64,000 nt of DNA from Desulfurococcaceae archaeon (GCA_028275705.1 JAPWUD010000001.1:184584-248583), one strand, 5' to 3'; positions 45,468 through 54,914 are shown, counted from the stretch's first letter. Program-made: numbers and translations. Notes: generated from the sequence alone by a model not told the origin.

Positions 45468-46081
45468 ACAGGATCTACAATATAGGAGTAATAGGTGTAG
45501 GTGGACAAGGACTTTTAACACTGGGAAGAATAATTGGCTTAGCCGCAATACACGCAGGGTTAGATGTTGCAGTTGCGGAGGTTCATGGAATGAGTCAAAG
45601 AGGTGGTAGTGTTATCGTGAATGTAAGAATTGGGGAAGAGCCAAGTCCCTTAATCCCGGTAGGTGGAGCGGATTTATTGATATCACTAGAGCTACTAGAG
45701 GCTGTACGCTACATTCAATACCTTAGAAGAGGAGGGGTTTTAGTGTCAAATGACTTCATATGGCCTCCCCCACTAGCTAGATATCCGTCGAGAGATGAAA
45801 TAGTGAAGTCTTTAAAGAGTAAGGAGATCAATTTATACATCTACGATGCAAATAAAGCCAGCACGGAATTTACAGGCTCCACAGTCTCAGCAAACATCGC
45901 TATTCTGGGTTTCACGATGGGTGTAGATGAAGAATTAGAGGAAATTCTTGGATTAGAAAAAGTGGCGAAAGCCTTAGAGGAGGTATTTAAAGGTCGAGTG
46001 CTGGAAGTGAATAAGGAGTTATTGCGTAGGAGCTATATTGAGGGTGTTAAAATTGCAGAGAAGAGAAGAGGTAGTCGCTAA
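45452..46081 (+). CDS. iorB: Indolepyruvate:ferredoxin oxidoreductase, beta subunit
   Basis: The 209-residue gamma-domain partner of IorA. Seen: GVGGQGLLTLGRIIG, the family's nucleotide-like loop, EVHGMSQRGGSVIVNVRIG, and PVGGADLLISLELLEA. It overlaps the iorA end by 16 bases, and its own end overlaps the next small gene, so translation is coupled along the operon. ATG 45452 or TTG 45464 are possible starts. Confidence 0.95.
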   Translation: MVGALNRIYNIGVIGVGGQGLLTLGRIIGLAAIHAGLDVAVAEVHGMSQRGGSVIVNVRIGEEPSPLIPVGGADLLISLELLEAVRYIQYLRRGGVLVSNDFIWPPPLARYPSRDEIVKSLKSKEINLYIYDANKASTEFTGSTVSANIAILGFTMGVDEELEEILGLEKVAKALEEVFKGRVLEVNKELLRRSYIEGVKIAEKRRGSR

Positions 46082-46253
46082 GCTAGATGAGGCAATAAAT
46101 CTCCTCGATAAACTAGAGACTTTTATTGGAAGGCTTAAACCCGGTGATAGTGTGCATGCTGGATTAATATATCAACTATATGAATCGGCAATGCTCCTGA
46201 GAGAGAAAATCATTGAAGCTAGACTAATGATCCTGGGTGAGAAGGAGACTTAG
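46053..46253 (+). CDS. Small helical protein downstream of iorB
   Basis: A 66-residue all-helical protein (REEVVAKLDEAINLLDKLETF, then GLIYQLYESAMLLREKIIEARL). TTG 46053 is preferred because GAGGGTG sits 7 bases upstream; it overlaps the iorB end by 29 bases. No homologue is recognised. Its coupling to iorAB suggests an accessory or regulatory role for the complex, but this is only context. Confidence 0.5.
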   Translation: MQRREEVVAKLDEAINLLDKLETFIGRLKPGDSVHAGLIYQLYESAMLLREKIIEARLMILGEKET

Positions 46254-46705
46254 AAACTCGGTAGTTTATATGAGAAGTTAGCCTTACCCAGAGACTTTAT
46301 GTTCTTGAAGTATAAGTGGGGATCAGCAAATGTAATCTCATCAACTCTCTCCAGGACGTCTACAATGCAGAGCTCACCGAGTACTGCGTAATCTGCTTCA
46401 AGGCTTCCAATATAGGTTTTTCTAGCATATAGTCTTCTAGCTCTCAATGAACCAACAACTAATGGCTCCTTTAAACCCATTAAGACAGCGTCGCCACAGT
46501 GCATATGCTCAATAAGCAGAGGCTTCTTCATAGAGATCACTATGCACTTTAAACCAGATAAAACATCAGCTCTACCACTACCAACTATAATCACACTATT
46601 ATCTGCAACAACGAGTTTGGAATTTAAAGAGCCGATGGCTATGATCTCTGTGTCCTTAATGATTCCTTCTCTGACGTATCCTTGTAGGTACACCACCAGA
46701 GACAC
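46250..46705 (-). CDS. Beta-rich protein, possible bactofilin-like fold
   Basis: A 151-residue protein made of short repeated beta strands (EIIAIGSLNSKLVVADNSVIIVGSG, then LVVGSLRARRLYARKTYIGSLEADYAVLGE), a pattern seen in right-handed beta-helices such as bactofilins. The second such protein in the window is at 61919-62569. It is the last gene of a tight three-gene unit (gaps of 3 bases) with a winged-helix-like protein and an Fe-S EndoIII-like protein. Function unknown. Confidence 0.6.
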   Translation of the reverse strand: MSLVVYLQGYVREGIIKDTEIIAIGSLNSKLVVADNSVIIVGSGRADVLSGLKCIVISMKKPLLIEHMHCGDAVLMGLKEPLVVGSLRARRLYARKTYIGSLEADYAVLGELCIVDVLERVDEITFADPHLYFKNIKSLGKANFSYKLPSF

Positions 46706-46708
46706 CTA

Positions 46709-47074
46709 TCAATCGAGGAGTTTCTCGATTGGTTTCGGCCTACCTGGTTGGAGCGACCCTATCTTCTTCTTTATGATCTCTATTATCCAGTCTGATAGGC
46801 GGTACGTACCATTACTATAGACTAGAAAACCCCTTTTCACTAGTGAAGCTAGAGTTATATATATTTCTCTAACTATAACTGCCTCCTCAGGCTCACCCAC
46901 AATGTCTTTTTCACCTTGCTTAATCCTCTTCTTAACTTCCTCCTTAAGGTCCAGCACAGCAATGATCTCTCCCGCACTAATATGTCTTATGAAGTACTCC
47001 ATGATTACTTGCTCTAACCTACCCATTCCAAGTACTTCCCTTAGACTCCTAGATTGCATAGTCAAACAATTCAC
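46709..47074 (-). CDS. Small helical protein, possible winged-helix
   Basis: A 121-residue protein: EVIMEYFIRHISAGEIIAV-type helices, a basic stretch (KEEVKKRIKQGEKDI), and a C-terminal IYITLASLVKRGFLVYSNGTYRLSDW that looks like a recognition helix plus wing. The start may be a later codon (MGRLEQVI). It is 3 bases behind the Fe-S gene and 3 bases before the next one, so these three act from one transcript. Role unknown. Confidence 0.6.
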   Translation of the reverse strand: MNCLTMQSRSLREVLGMGRLEQVIMEYFIRHISAGEIIAVLDLKEEVKKRIKQGEKDIVGEPEEAVIVREIYITLASLVKRGFLVYSNGTYRLSDWIIEIIKKKIGSLQPGRPKPIEKLLD

Positions 47075-47077
47075 CTC

Positions 47078-48031
47078 TCAGTAATACCATGTATTATAGT
47101 ACACGTGTTCAGAAACCATAAATGCATTGTTTTTCCTCGCTCTGCAAAAGCCTTTAAATAAACACTTATCACAAATAGGGGGCTTCTCTCTAAAACAAGT
47201 TGTTCTTCCCATGATCCAGAAGAAGTCGTCAACCAAGCCTGTGCCTAGCCCTGACTTCTGTGACACTATTTTATATGCTCTTCTAACAATTAACCTAAGT
47301 AAAATATCTTCTTCACTGGAGACTTCAACACCACTCTTGATCTTATTCCATAAAGAGCCCGAAACAGCAACTAATCCAACTCTATATGCGATCCTAGATA
47401 AGTGGTTATCTACAGCAACGTCTAGTTCATCAATTGGTTTAAAATAGCCCCTTGCAGTTAGAAACTTAGTTAGAAGCATAGATTTCTTCTCAACTGGGTC
47501 TTCATAAGCACGAAACACTTTGAGGAGATCTACAAGTCCAGGCTCGAAAATACTACCTCTCACTCTACTACCAGCCATTTTAAGTAAAACCGTGGCGCTT
47601 CCATTAAATAATTTAAGTAGCTTACATCCAAGATCCCTTAGCAACAATGCCCTAATCTCAGGGTCTGGTGGTGAGGAGTCACCAGCCGAAAATAATTTTT
47701 TGACTTCATCCACGGATATATTAGCAAGGTGCTCGGGTGAATAGAAATCTGGGTTTTCATGGAGTATGCGCATGCCAAGCCTATATAGTAAATCCGCGCC
47801 ACTATAACAACCATCCTCTAAGCAGGCCTGGTATGGGTGGCCTGGTCTACTGAGCCTATGATCCATTGCAACTAATACAATGAAATACCTTAATGCAAGC
47901 TCTAAATCAGTGCTACTTGGTGGGTAGTATCTCTCATCATATACATTTAACCTGGGCAAATCCGGTTTATTATTCCGGAGAACCCTGGCAACTCTCTCTG
48001 CTACGGTTTCATCCACCCCTATAATCTCCAT
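47078..48031 (-). CDS. EndoIII/HhH-GPD-like protein with [4Fe-4S] loop
   Basis: A 317-residue protein whose C-terminal end has C-x7-C-x2-C-x5-C (CFREKPPICDKCLFKGFC), the iron-sulfur cluster loop of endonuclease III and MutY relatives. The segment ELDVAVDNHLSRIAYRVGLV matches the V-D-x-H-x-x-R-x-x-x-R-x-G block of these glycosylases. A clear hairpin G-V-G-x-K catalytic lysine motif is not visible, so it may bind DNA without lyase activity or act on another base substrate. First gene of a three-gene unit. Confidence 0.68.
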   Translation of the reverse strand: MEIIGVDETVAERVARVLRNNKPDLPRLNVYDERYYPPSSTDLELALRYFIVLVAMDHRLSRPGHPYQACLEDGCYSGADLLYRLGMRILHENPDFYSPEHLANISVDEVKKLFSAGDSSPPDPEIRALLLRDLGCKLLKLFNGSATVLLKMAGSRVRGSIFEPGLVDLLKVFRAYEDPVEKKSMLLTKFLTARGYFKPIDELDVAVDNHLSRIAYRVGLVAVSGSLWNKIKSGVEVSSEEDILLRLIVRRAYKIVSQKSGLGTGLVDDFFWIMGRTTCFREKPPICDKCLFKGFCRARKNNAFMVSEHVYYNTWYY

Positions 48032-48243
48032 ACACTAGCATCCCTATGAAAAAGAAGTCTACTACCCATTAAAAAAGCACTTTTTAAACCCATAGAATTG
48101 AGAGCTTCAATTTGTTAAACGCGTCTATTGGTAAAGCAGGCAACGAATTAAACTTCTCTCTGTAATTAAGATAAGCGTAAATAAAAGCTACAGTGGGGGG
48201 TTAATTCTCGTGACCTGGGGAATCTCTCTTTTCTTGTTATTGA
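48032..48243. other. Intergenic region between two minus-strand units
   Basis: About 210 bases between the radical SAM gene end and the Fe-S operon start. AAAAAAGCACTTTTTAAA near 48084-48101 could hold a TATA box or T-rich terminator; nothing else is supported. Confidence 0.35.
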
Positions 48244-49059
48244 TCAAATGGTTGAATCCCCTGTAAATCCCGGCCTGCATTCCACTCCATACTCGCTGCA
48301 TAGTATTTCTATGGACTTGATTACTCTGCTTCTCCAATCTATGGGCTTGTTGGCTATATACCTCCACAATGGGTGATCTGGGCTCTTCATGAAGTCTTTT
48401 ACGTGGATTGGGTCATAGTAGAACAGTGAGTTTGTTTTGTAAGCCAGCGTGATTAGATTTTTCACTGTCTCCTCATCATCATTTAAACCAGGAATTATAG
48501 GGCCGTAGAAAATCCATGTTTTAATTCCACTCGAGCTCAGTCTCTCAATGGCTGAAATCCTCGCTTTTGATGGGGGAGCGTATGGTTCGATCATTCTCCT
48601 AACATCCTCCCTTAGAGTGGTTATTGTAAAGCCTACATCCACGTTCTCTCTATGGGAGGAGAGTATGTCGAGGTCTCTTAGTACAAGTGGGTTTTTGGTT
48701 TGAATGCTGACTTTGAATCTCCTTGATAATAGTATCTCAATACATCTTCTCGTTAACTTATACTTGGCTTCTATGGGCTGATAAGCATCAGTAATAGTAC
48801 CCACTCCGACAACTCCTGGTTTATATCTTCTCGTTTCACGCTCTAAGACACTGGCAATGTTTAGTTTAACTACCACCACACTACCCCAATTACTCGAGGC
48901 CTCTTTATCTCTCGTGTATAGTCTTGCATAGCAGTAGATACAGCCATGTATACAGCCCATGTATGGATTTAAAGCGTAGTCAATGTCTGGTAGTCCACTC
49001 CTACTTAGAGCTGTTTTAACCACTGTATGCTTGATCTTTAATATACGCGTGGAAGTCAA
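48244..49059 (-). CDS. Radical SAM protein of the SPL/COG1533 type
   Basis: A 271-residue radical SAM enzyme with the cluster motif C-x3-C-x2-C in YMGCIHGCIYCYA and the following ARLYTR typical of spore-photoproduct-lyase-like proteins. GVGTITDAYQPIEAKYKLTR and VSIQTKNPLVLRDLDIL continue the barrel. Many members are called DNA repair photolyases without proof. It overlaps the nreA-like gene by 4 bases (ATGA), a pairing that supports a role in DNA damage. Confidence 0.87.
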   Translation of the reverse strand: MTSTRILKIKHTVVKTALSRSGLPDIDYALNPYMGCIHGCIYCYARLYTRDKEASSNWGSVVVVKLNIASVLERETRRYKPGVVGVGTITDAYQPIEAKYKLTRRCIEILLSRRFKVSIQTKNPLVLRDLDILSSHRENVDVGFTITTLREDVRRMIEPYAPPSKARISAIERLSSSGIKTWIFYGPIIPGLNDDEETVKNLITLAYKTNSLFYYDPIHVKDFMKSPDHPLWRYIANKPIDWRSRVIKSIEILCSEYGVECRPGFTGDSTI

Positions 49060-50348
49060 TAAACACCACTTCTTCTAAAGAACTCCTCTATTCTCCTCGT
49101 TGAAGTAATCCTTGTTAGGAGCCTTGATGATGAAAACCACTTCTTGCACCCAATTCTCGTTGATTTATCTAAGTATTTACACACATCGTGTAGACTACTA
49201 GTCTTCAATACAGGCCCTTTCCTAAACATTAATCTACATGATTCACGTACAAACCAAACTCCAATAGGTAGGTTGAAGCCTGGGTAGATCTCGCGTAGTA
49301 GTATCGCAGTAGCTTGCTTCTTCAAAAACCTTAAGTGTTCTAGTGTAGCGAGCATACTTGCATAGTAGCATCCACCAATACCTGGATAAGTAGTTCTACC
49401 ATGGTAATCCTCATAGTCTCCTTCAATAACCACGTTTAAACCCAGTGGATTCCATGTTGATCCAGGCCACCAAGCCTCCATCCACTCATAGCTCCACTTA
49501 GCTGGATAGAGTATTCCAATGAATAAGTTGTCGTGCACTCTGTACTCATACAACTGTATCTCATTGACTACACTGTAGCCCTTAACCTCCCTTACAAGAA
49601 ACCTAGACACTGTGCTATCAACAGCGGTTATACTCCACCTTGTTGGAACCAGCCTCCTCTGCCCCCTAACCCCAAAGGATCCTAGGCTAAACGCCTTCTG
49701 TATGTGCGAAACCGGTATATTAGACTCGTACAGGTATAATACTGCCTCCCCAGCAGGTAGGTCAGTATCGTAGTATGCTTTCTCCAAGGGCCTTGGAATA
49801 CTTGGATTCCCCAGTAACCTTAGAGACTCTAGTGGAGACCTAGGTCCTTGGGGTGGTTCGTGCTCGCTAAAAGTAATTAATGGTCGAGGAGGCTTCTCAA
49901 GGACAACTCTCACATCAACGGGTTTAGAGCTTAAAACAAGTAATCGTGCTTCATCCAGTAGCTTATCCTCCGGGTTCTTTACGTTAAATACCTTAAAGCC
50001 TGTGATCAGGGACCACCTGTATTCAAGGATCTCCTCTATTCTCCGCTCCCTCCAAAGCTCAGGGTAGTCAAATACACTAGTGTCCCCGGTTATTGGCGGT
50101 GTTGATGGACCTGCCCGTATGAATGGATACCCTATTCTCCCAACGAAGACCGCTGGAGGAGTCGACCCCTCTATTACTCTAGATGATGAAATAGGCTTCA
50201 ATACGTAGGATGCACGAGCTCTAGCTATTATAGGGCAGTATGATAACCCACACAACCCCCTACCTCTACATATTACGCAGAGTGATGGATCTATTTTCAA
50301 TTTTACACTCCTATGTTCATGATTGATTTTAAAGTGTTTTAAATACAT
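49056..50348 (-). CDS. nreA: NreA-type archaeal DNA repair protein
   Basis: Member of the archaeal Nre family, linked in Haloferax to repair of mitomycin damage with PCNA. The 430-residue protein has a zinc-like N-terminal motif (CVICRGRGLCGLSYCPI), the FVGRIGYPFIRAGP and GDTSVFDYPELW blocks of the N-terminal domain, and PAGEAVLYLYESNIP and GGCYYASMLATLEHL in the C-terminal domain. The extreme C-terminus TRRIEEFFRRSG fits the h-x-x-a-a core of a PCNA-interacting peptide. It is translationally coupled to a radical SAM protein. Confidence 0.9.
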   Translation of the reverse strand: MYLKHFKINHEHRSVKLKIDPSLCVICRGRGLCGLSYCPIIARARASYVLKPISSSRVIEGSTPPAVFVGRIGYPFIRAGPSTPPITGDTSVFDYPELWRERRIEEILEYRWSLITGFKVFNVKNPEDKLLDEARLLVLSSKPVDVRVVLEKPPRPLITFSEHEPPQGPRSPLESLRLLGNPSIPRPLEKAYYDTDLPAGEAVLYLYESNIPVSHIQKAFSLGSFGVRGQRRLVPTRWSITAVDSTVSRFLVREVKGYSVVNEIQLYEYRVHDNLFIGILYPAKWSYEWMEAWWPGSTWNPLGLNVVIEGDYEDYHGRTTYPGIGGCYYASMLATLEHLRFLKKQATAILLREIYPGFNLPIGVWFVRESCRLMFRKGPVLKTSSLHDVCKYLDKSTRIGCKKWFSSSRLLTRITSTRRIEEFFRRSGVY

Positions 50349-50446
50349 TTAGGATTATTCCTCCAATACATTTATAGTGGGTATTGGGGTCTTTAAGCAA
50401 TTGTTTTTAAGCAAAGAATGGGTACTATTAAACTCACGGAGTATTT

Positions 50447-51982
50447 ATGGTGATGCTTGTGGCTAGGCTTGTGAAAATCATTATTGTGTTTTTAGTGCTT
50501 CTATTGGCGTCTACCACTTTAATGTCTTTATCAAAGATTAGTAACGACGCCGTGGGTTTAGCTATTGCTAGCTCTTGGTGTATTGAAAGAGGTATTAATA
50601 CCTCTGCAGCTCGCTGCCTAGATCTATTAAACTCTAGTAAACTAAGCTTCATTCAGGGATTTGCACTTGCACTATTTCTATTTACAATAGCGTTAACAGT
50701 TATAAAAATGGAGTGGCGTGTGGCTGCTGCGATGCTAGCTATTGCGGTATTAATCATTATTGACGCGTCGCCACCACAATACGTACTAAGCTCTGTGCAG
50801 TGGAATTTAATATTATTCCTAGTGGGTACTATGACTCTTGCAGGCTTACTCAGAGAGATCGGGGTTTTTAGATTCCTCGCAATAGGGGTTTTACGTGTGT
50901 CGAGAGGTAGTGCTTTTAAGCTCATACTATTGATTGTGATCCTAGCTTACGCTCTTGCAGCGGCTCTAGACGAGGTCACTAGTATTGTCTATGTTGCAAT
51001 GCTAGTACTTGAATTAGCGAGAATACTGCAAGTAGATGTAGTTCCATTGCTTATACTAAGCGTTCTTGCAACGAATACTGGGAGCTCTGCACTACCCATT
51101 GGTAACCCAATTGGAGTATACCTACTCTTTAGGACAAATATGTCTATTTCACTATTTATTAGAAATTCCCTTCCATTGTCATTGTTAAACCTTGCAGTTT
51201 TAATACTAGTCTTCTCCATATTGGAGAGGATATACATAGGTGAATTAAATGGATCTATCAAGGAGCATCAAGACAGGATCAATAAGTACTTGACAAGGTA
51301 CCTTGTCGAGGTTGAAGTAGAAGATGCGAGAATGAGGAGAATAAGGTTCGGTCTAAGCGTACTATCTGTATTTATTATTACAGTTGCATTAAACGACTAC
51401 ATAGTTGAATTTCTCTCGCGATTAGCAGGTAGCGAAGTCGACCCCCATGCATTCCTATCGTTTATACCCTACGTATTTATACTACTACTAACTCTAGTTG
51501 TACCCATGGAGGAGGTCTCTAGGCTTGTTGAGAAATCCGTTGAGTGGTCTTCAATACTATTCTTCGTATTCCTCTTCATGCTTAGCCATATGTTAACTTA
51601 TACAGGAGCCATGTCTAAGCTAGCGTATCTAATTACTCGCCTAGCATCTACGAGCAGCATTATCCTAGTTGCCGCAATGCTATTCACATCGGCTGGGTTA
51701 AGCTCTGTACTCGATAACTTATCATTAGTAGTCACTCTCACACCAGTCGCGATACTACTCAATCAACTAGGTATTGCACGCATCTCACTATACTTTGCAC
51801 TATTATTTGGAGGAGTCTTTGGTGGAAACTACACGCCTGTAGGGTCTACAGCTAATATTGTAGCAGTGGGGCTTGCGGAAAAGAGGAAAATAAGAATTAC
51901 TTGGAGTTCATGGCTTAAACTAGCATTAGTATCAACAACTATTCAAATACTCGTCGCACTACTCTATCTCTACTTTTTATAG
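50447..51982 (+). CDS. ArsB/NhaD-type ion transporter
   Basis: A 511-residue polytopic protein of the ion transporter superfamily. It has about eleven helices and the two characteristic half-repeat loops: AAALDEVTSIVYVAML with ATNTGSSALPIGNPIGVYL in the first half, and AGLSSVLDNLSLVVTLTPV with GGNYTPVGSTANIVAVG in the second. A hydrophilic loop (about residues 265-300) separates the halves. It could be a sodium/proton antiporter or an arsenite/anion carrier; sequence alone does not decide. A single N-terminal helix precedes an outside loop with two cysteines. Confidence 0.88.
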   Translation: MVMLVARLVKIIIVFLVLLLASTTLMSLSKISNDAVGLAIASSWCIERGINTSAARCLDLLNSSKLSFIQGFALALFLFTIALTVIKMEWRVAAAMLAIAVLIIIDASPPQYVLSSVQWNLILFLVGTMTLAGLLREIGVFRFLAIGVLRVSRGSAFKLILLIVILAYALAAALDEVTSIVYVAMLVLELARILQVDVVPLLILSVLATNTGSSALPIGNPIGVYLLFRTNMSISLFIRNSLPLSLLNLAVLILVFSILERIYIGELNGSIKEHQDRINKYLTRYLVEVEVEDARMRRIRFGLSVLSVFIITVALNDYIVEFLSRLAGSEVDPHAFLSFIPYVFILLLTLVVPMEEVSRLVEKSVEWSSILFFVFLFMLSHMLTYTGAMSKLAYLITRLASTSSIILVAAMLFTSAGLSSVLDNLSLVVTLTPVAILLNQLGIARISLYFALLFGGVFGGNYTPVGSTANIVAVGLAEKRKIRITWSSWLKLALVSTTIQILVALLYLYFL

Positions 51983-52026
51983 TTAGTTAATTAGCGATAA
52001 AATAGTTGTTTAGATCAGGAGTTAAT

Positions 52027-53322
52027 ATGTATGGACTAACATGGCTTCCAAAACAAAATATCCCCATCGTGGGAAAACCAGTCAACTCAAGGTGGAAACT
52101 GAGAAATGATTCATGGCTCGCTGGGCAGTATGAGAGGAGAATATTCACTGAGAGTCTGGAAACGCAACTTGGTGTTAAAGTAGACTTTACAGATAGAATT
52201 CTTGTGTTTCATAGAGTTCCATCGTGGAGTAGAGACATTGAATACGCTGTCGAAGTTTACGGAGAGGGTGCAAGGCTCGGACTCTTCCTGTACTCTAATG
52301 GATCGTGGTCGGTAATACCATCGGGTGCACTGGCCAGTATAATCGAGTCCATTGGTGGCGAAGTAATTGAATTGAATATTACCGAGAAGTATATTAAGAA
52401 TAAAAAACTCCAGCTAGATAGGAAATTGTGTCTAAGTGGATCTAAATACGTATTGATCTCCCATAGAGAATACATCGGAGTTGCAAAGGTAATTGACCCT
52501 GAGAAATGCATGGTTAAAGTTAAAGACATGGCTCCACGTGGATTCAAGCTCCTGGATAAGCCATTATCTAAGGACTTACTGGAGTTGAATAAGCTCATAA
52601 TTGAAGAGTACGCTGGGGAAGCAATGGGATTTATACGTGGAGTCTACGCGAGTTATAATCAACACGTTATGCCCGTTGCTTTTAGTGGTGGTGCAGACTC
52701 CACGGCAGTACTGTCACTGGCTGTAGAGGCGTTGGGTAGTGACCGAGTTATTGCAGTGTATAGTGATACAGGGCTTGAGTTTAGTGAGACGCGTAGATAC
52801 GTAGAGGAGGTTTCTAATAGGCTTGGAGTTGAACTCGTGGTGCTTGAATCTGGCGTGGATGTCCTCGGGGAGATTAGAAAGAGGGGGTTAATGAGTGTAG
52901 ATAATAGGTGGTGTACAAGTCTATTAAAACTTAATCCTATGCGAATGTACTATGAATCTAGGAGTTTAAAGGTATATCTCGACGGTGCTAGAGACTATGA
53001 GAGTACTTTAAGAGCTATTACACCTAGGATTGGTGAAAACCCCTTAGTACCCGGTATTCTAAGAGCACTCCCAGTGAAATCGTGGCCACGCATAGTTATT
53101 CAATTATACTTACTCTCGAGGGGTATCCCCTTAAATCCCCTCTACGATAAGGGCTATACTAGGATAGGCTGCATTATATGTCCAGCTATGCATAGATTTG
53201 AACTCCTATTATCATATAGTGAATACAAGAGAATACACGAGGACTTCATGAATGCATCTGGACTAGACCCAGACGAGTACTTGTCAATGAAGTGGTCTAA
53301 GAGGAGGATCTTCACTGAGTAG
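52027..53322 (+). CDS. PP-loop protein of the PAPS-reductase family
   Basis: The C-terminal half has the PP-loop FSGGADSTAVLSL, VYSDTGLEF and a RWCTSLLKLNP segment, typical of phosphoadenosine phosphosulfate reductase-like enzymes, plus CIICPAMHRFELL near the end. The N-terminal ~200 residues look like a separate RNA-binding (PUA-like) domain: KYVLISHREYIGVAKVIDPEKC. This fused archaeal form may act on RNA rather than sulfate. ATG 52027 is chosen because TCAGGAG lies 5 bases upstream. It converges on the nucleotidyltransferase gene and overlaps it by 11 bases. Confidence 0.83.
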   Translation: MYGLTWLPKQNIPIVGKPVNSRWKLRNDSWLAGQYERRIFTESLETQLGVKVDFTDRILVFHRVPSWSRDIEYAVEVYGEGARLGLFLYSNGSWSVIPSGALASIIESIGGEVIELNITEKYIKNKKLQLDRKLCLSGSKYVLISHREYIGVAKVIDPEKCMVKVKDMAPRGFKLLDKPLSKDLLELNKLIIEEYAGEAMGFIRGVYASYNQHVMPVAFSGGADSTAVLSLAVEALGSDRVIAVYSDTGLEFSETRRYVEEVSNRLGVELVVLESGVDVLGEIRKRGLMSVDNRWCTSLLKLNPMRMYYESRSLKVYLDGARDYESTLRAITPRIGENPLVPGILRALPVKSWPRIVIQLYLLSRGIPLNPLYDKGYTRIGCIICPAMHRFELLLSYSEYKRIHEDFMNASGLDPDEYLSMKWSKRRIFTE

Positions 53323-54154
53323 TATATGGGATTAAGGAGCCACTATCTGGAACTAGGTAAACACCGCTTTCCCTATACTCTAATCTCGCATTGTATACAA
53401 TATACTTACCTAGAGGCAACTCAGAGTATAGTTCTCTAAGCGACTCCATTAATAGCTCTTCCCCATTGATTCTAACTAAGTATATTGAGGGAATAATGTG
53501 GGGGCGTATGGGTTTTTCAACCTTAACTACTCCATTAAACTCTCTGCATTCTATCACGGGGTCCACGCATTTGCTAAACCCTGATTTATAATAAACTAGT
53601 TTTAAATTAATGTGGATTCCTTGGAGTAATCCATGTAGTATAGTGTTCTTCTTTAAGAACAAGTAGTCCTGGATCGATGGTAATCCACTGTGTTTACTCA
53701 AGTACTCCCTAGTCAAGATATATTCACTCCTCTTCAATAATTCTCTATTAAATAAATCGCTTAGTTTACCCACGATATCTTCACTAGCTCCATAAATAAC
53801 GAAGTCTACGTCGTTGAACTCCTCTGTAACCAGGCTCGACCCTGTAATATGTAATTCCACCCCTAGAATGCTCTCCAGAGTAGACTTTAATTGGAGTACT
53901 GCACTGGACTCGAAGTAGCGTGGATTATAGACATGTGCACTTTGAGGTATTATTGGTACTTTACGCTTTATACAATCCCAGTAGTACTTTAACTCGTATT
54001 TATCCCTCTCATGTTCTGCGAGTCGGGTTTTCGTTAATAAGTTATATCTCGGATAAGCGACTATAAAGCCTGGTGGATGTTGATATCCTTTAGCAATGTG
54101 CACTACTCCTCTATGTATATATGCTTCACCCTCCAGGAATCTTGGAGTATACAT
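53312..54154 (-). CDS. Predicted nucleotidyltransferase (COG2413-like)
   Basis: A ~280-residue protein whose centre, ITGSSLVTEEFNDVDFVIYG, resembles the G-S-x(n)-D-x-D motif of the polymerase-beta nucleotidyltransferase fold. The N-terminal part (RFLEGEAYIHRGVVHIAKGYQHPPGFIVAYPRY) is the conserved start of this archaeal family. The ATG at 54154 is chosen because earlier ATGs would overlap the ABC ATPase gene by 49 bases. It may be in one operon with the ATPase; the link to metal uptake is unclear. Confidence 0.72.
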   Translation of the reverse strand: MYTPRFLEGEAYIHRGVVHIAKGYQHPPGFIVAYPRYNLLTKTRLAEHERDKYELKYYWDCIKRKVPIIPQSAHVYNPRYFESSAVLQLKSTLESILGVELHITGSSLVTEEFNDVDFVIYGASEDIVGKLSDLFNRELLKRSEYILTREYLSKHSGLPSIQDYLFLKKNTILHGLLQGIHINLKLVYYKSGFSKCVDPVIECREFNGVVKVEKPIRPHIIPSIYLVRINGEELLMESLRELYSELPLGKYIVYNARLEYRESGVYLVPDSGSLIPYTTQ

Positions 54155-54171
54155 GTAGAGCCTCCATTTAT

Positions 54172-54909
54172 TCAATGCCAGTCTACAATGTGCACATGTT
54201 TCTCTAGTTCTATAGCACACCTTTTATAGAATTTCTTTAGGACTTCTTGCTTTAGCACTTCATTTACTTCGCCAAATACGTAGTATCCATGGCCTATAAC
54301 TAGAATTCTACGTGTGTACTCTAGTAGGAGTATGGGGTCGTGGCTAGTCACTATGACTAGTTTATCCCTTGACAACTCACCTATCGAGTCAGCCAAGTCC
54401 ACTTTACCCTCTGGATCTATGTTTGAAAAAGGCTCGTCTAGTAGTAGTATGGGTGGGTCTAATACCAGTGCTCTAGCTAGGAAGACTCTTTGAATCATCC
54501 CGCCAGAAAGTTTACTTAGTTTTTCACTCCACAGGCTCTTGGGAACTCCCACTCGCTTAAGGGCCTCCTCTACTCTACTACCAACTACTTTAAACCTCGG
54601 CCAAGGCTTAGTCATCTTATAGTATCCTTCAATAAATTCATAAACTGTAATGGGAGCATCACGTGGAATACTATAGTATTGAGGCATATAGGATAAAAAC
54701 GGCTTCGTAACTCCCTGAAACCCTTCAATTAATACTCGACCACTAGTAGGCTTCAATACACCCATAATAGTTAGTAATAGTGTTGTCTTTCCCGAGCCGT
54801 TTGGGCCAATAACTTGGTAAAGACCAGGCCCCTCAAACACGGCATTAAGGTTGTTCAATACTAGTTTACCACCCCTCTTAACACTAAGGGATTCCAGTGT
54901 AATCTTCAT
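54172..54909 (-). CDS. ABC transporter ATPase, metal (Zn/Mn) type
   Basis: ATPase partner of the divergently encoded binding protein and permease. It has Walker A GPNGSGKT, Q-loop YMPQYY, signature LSGGMIQRVFLA, Walker B ILLLDEPFSNID and H-loop TSHD, in the ZnuC/MntB style. The second ATG (54909, MKITLESLS) is preferred because the minus-strand TATA box TTAAATATA at about 54931-54939 is 25 bases upstream; ATG 54921 would be too close to it. Confidence 0.88.
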   Translation of the reverse strand: MKITLESLSVKRGGKLVLNNLNAVFEGPGLYQVIGPNGSGKTTLLLTIMGVLKPTSGRVLIEGFQGVTKPFLSYMPQYYSIPRDAPITVYEFIEGYYKMTKPWPRFKVVGSRVEEALKRVGVPKSLWSEKLSKLSGGMIQRVFLARALVLDPPILLLDEPFSNIDPEGKVDLADSIGELSRDKLVIVTSHDPILLLEYTRRILVIGHGYYVFGEVNEVLKQEVLKKFYKRCAIELEKHVHIVDWH

Positions 54910-54914
54910 AGCTT

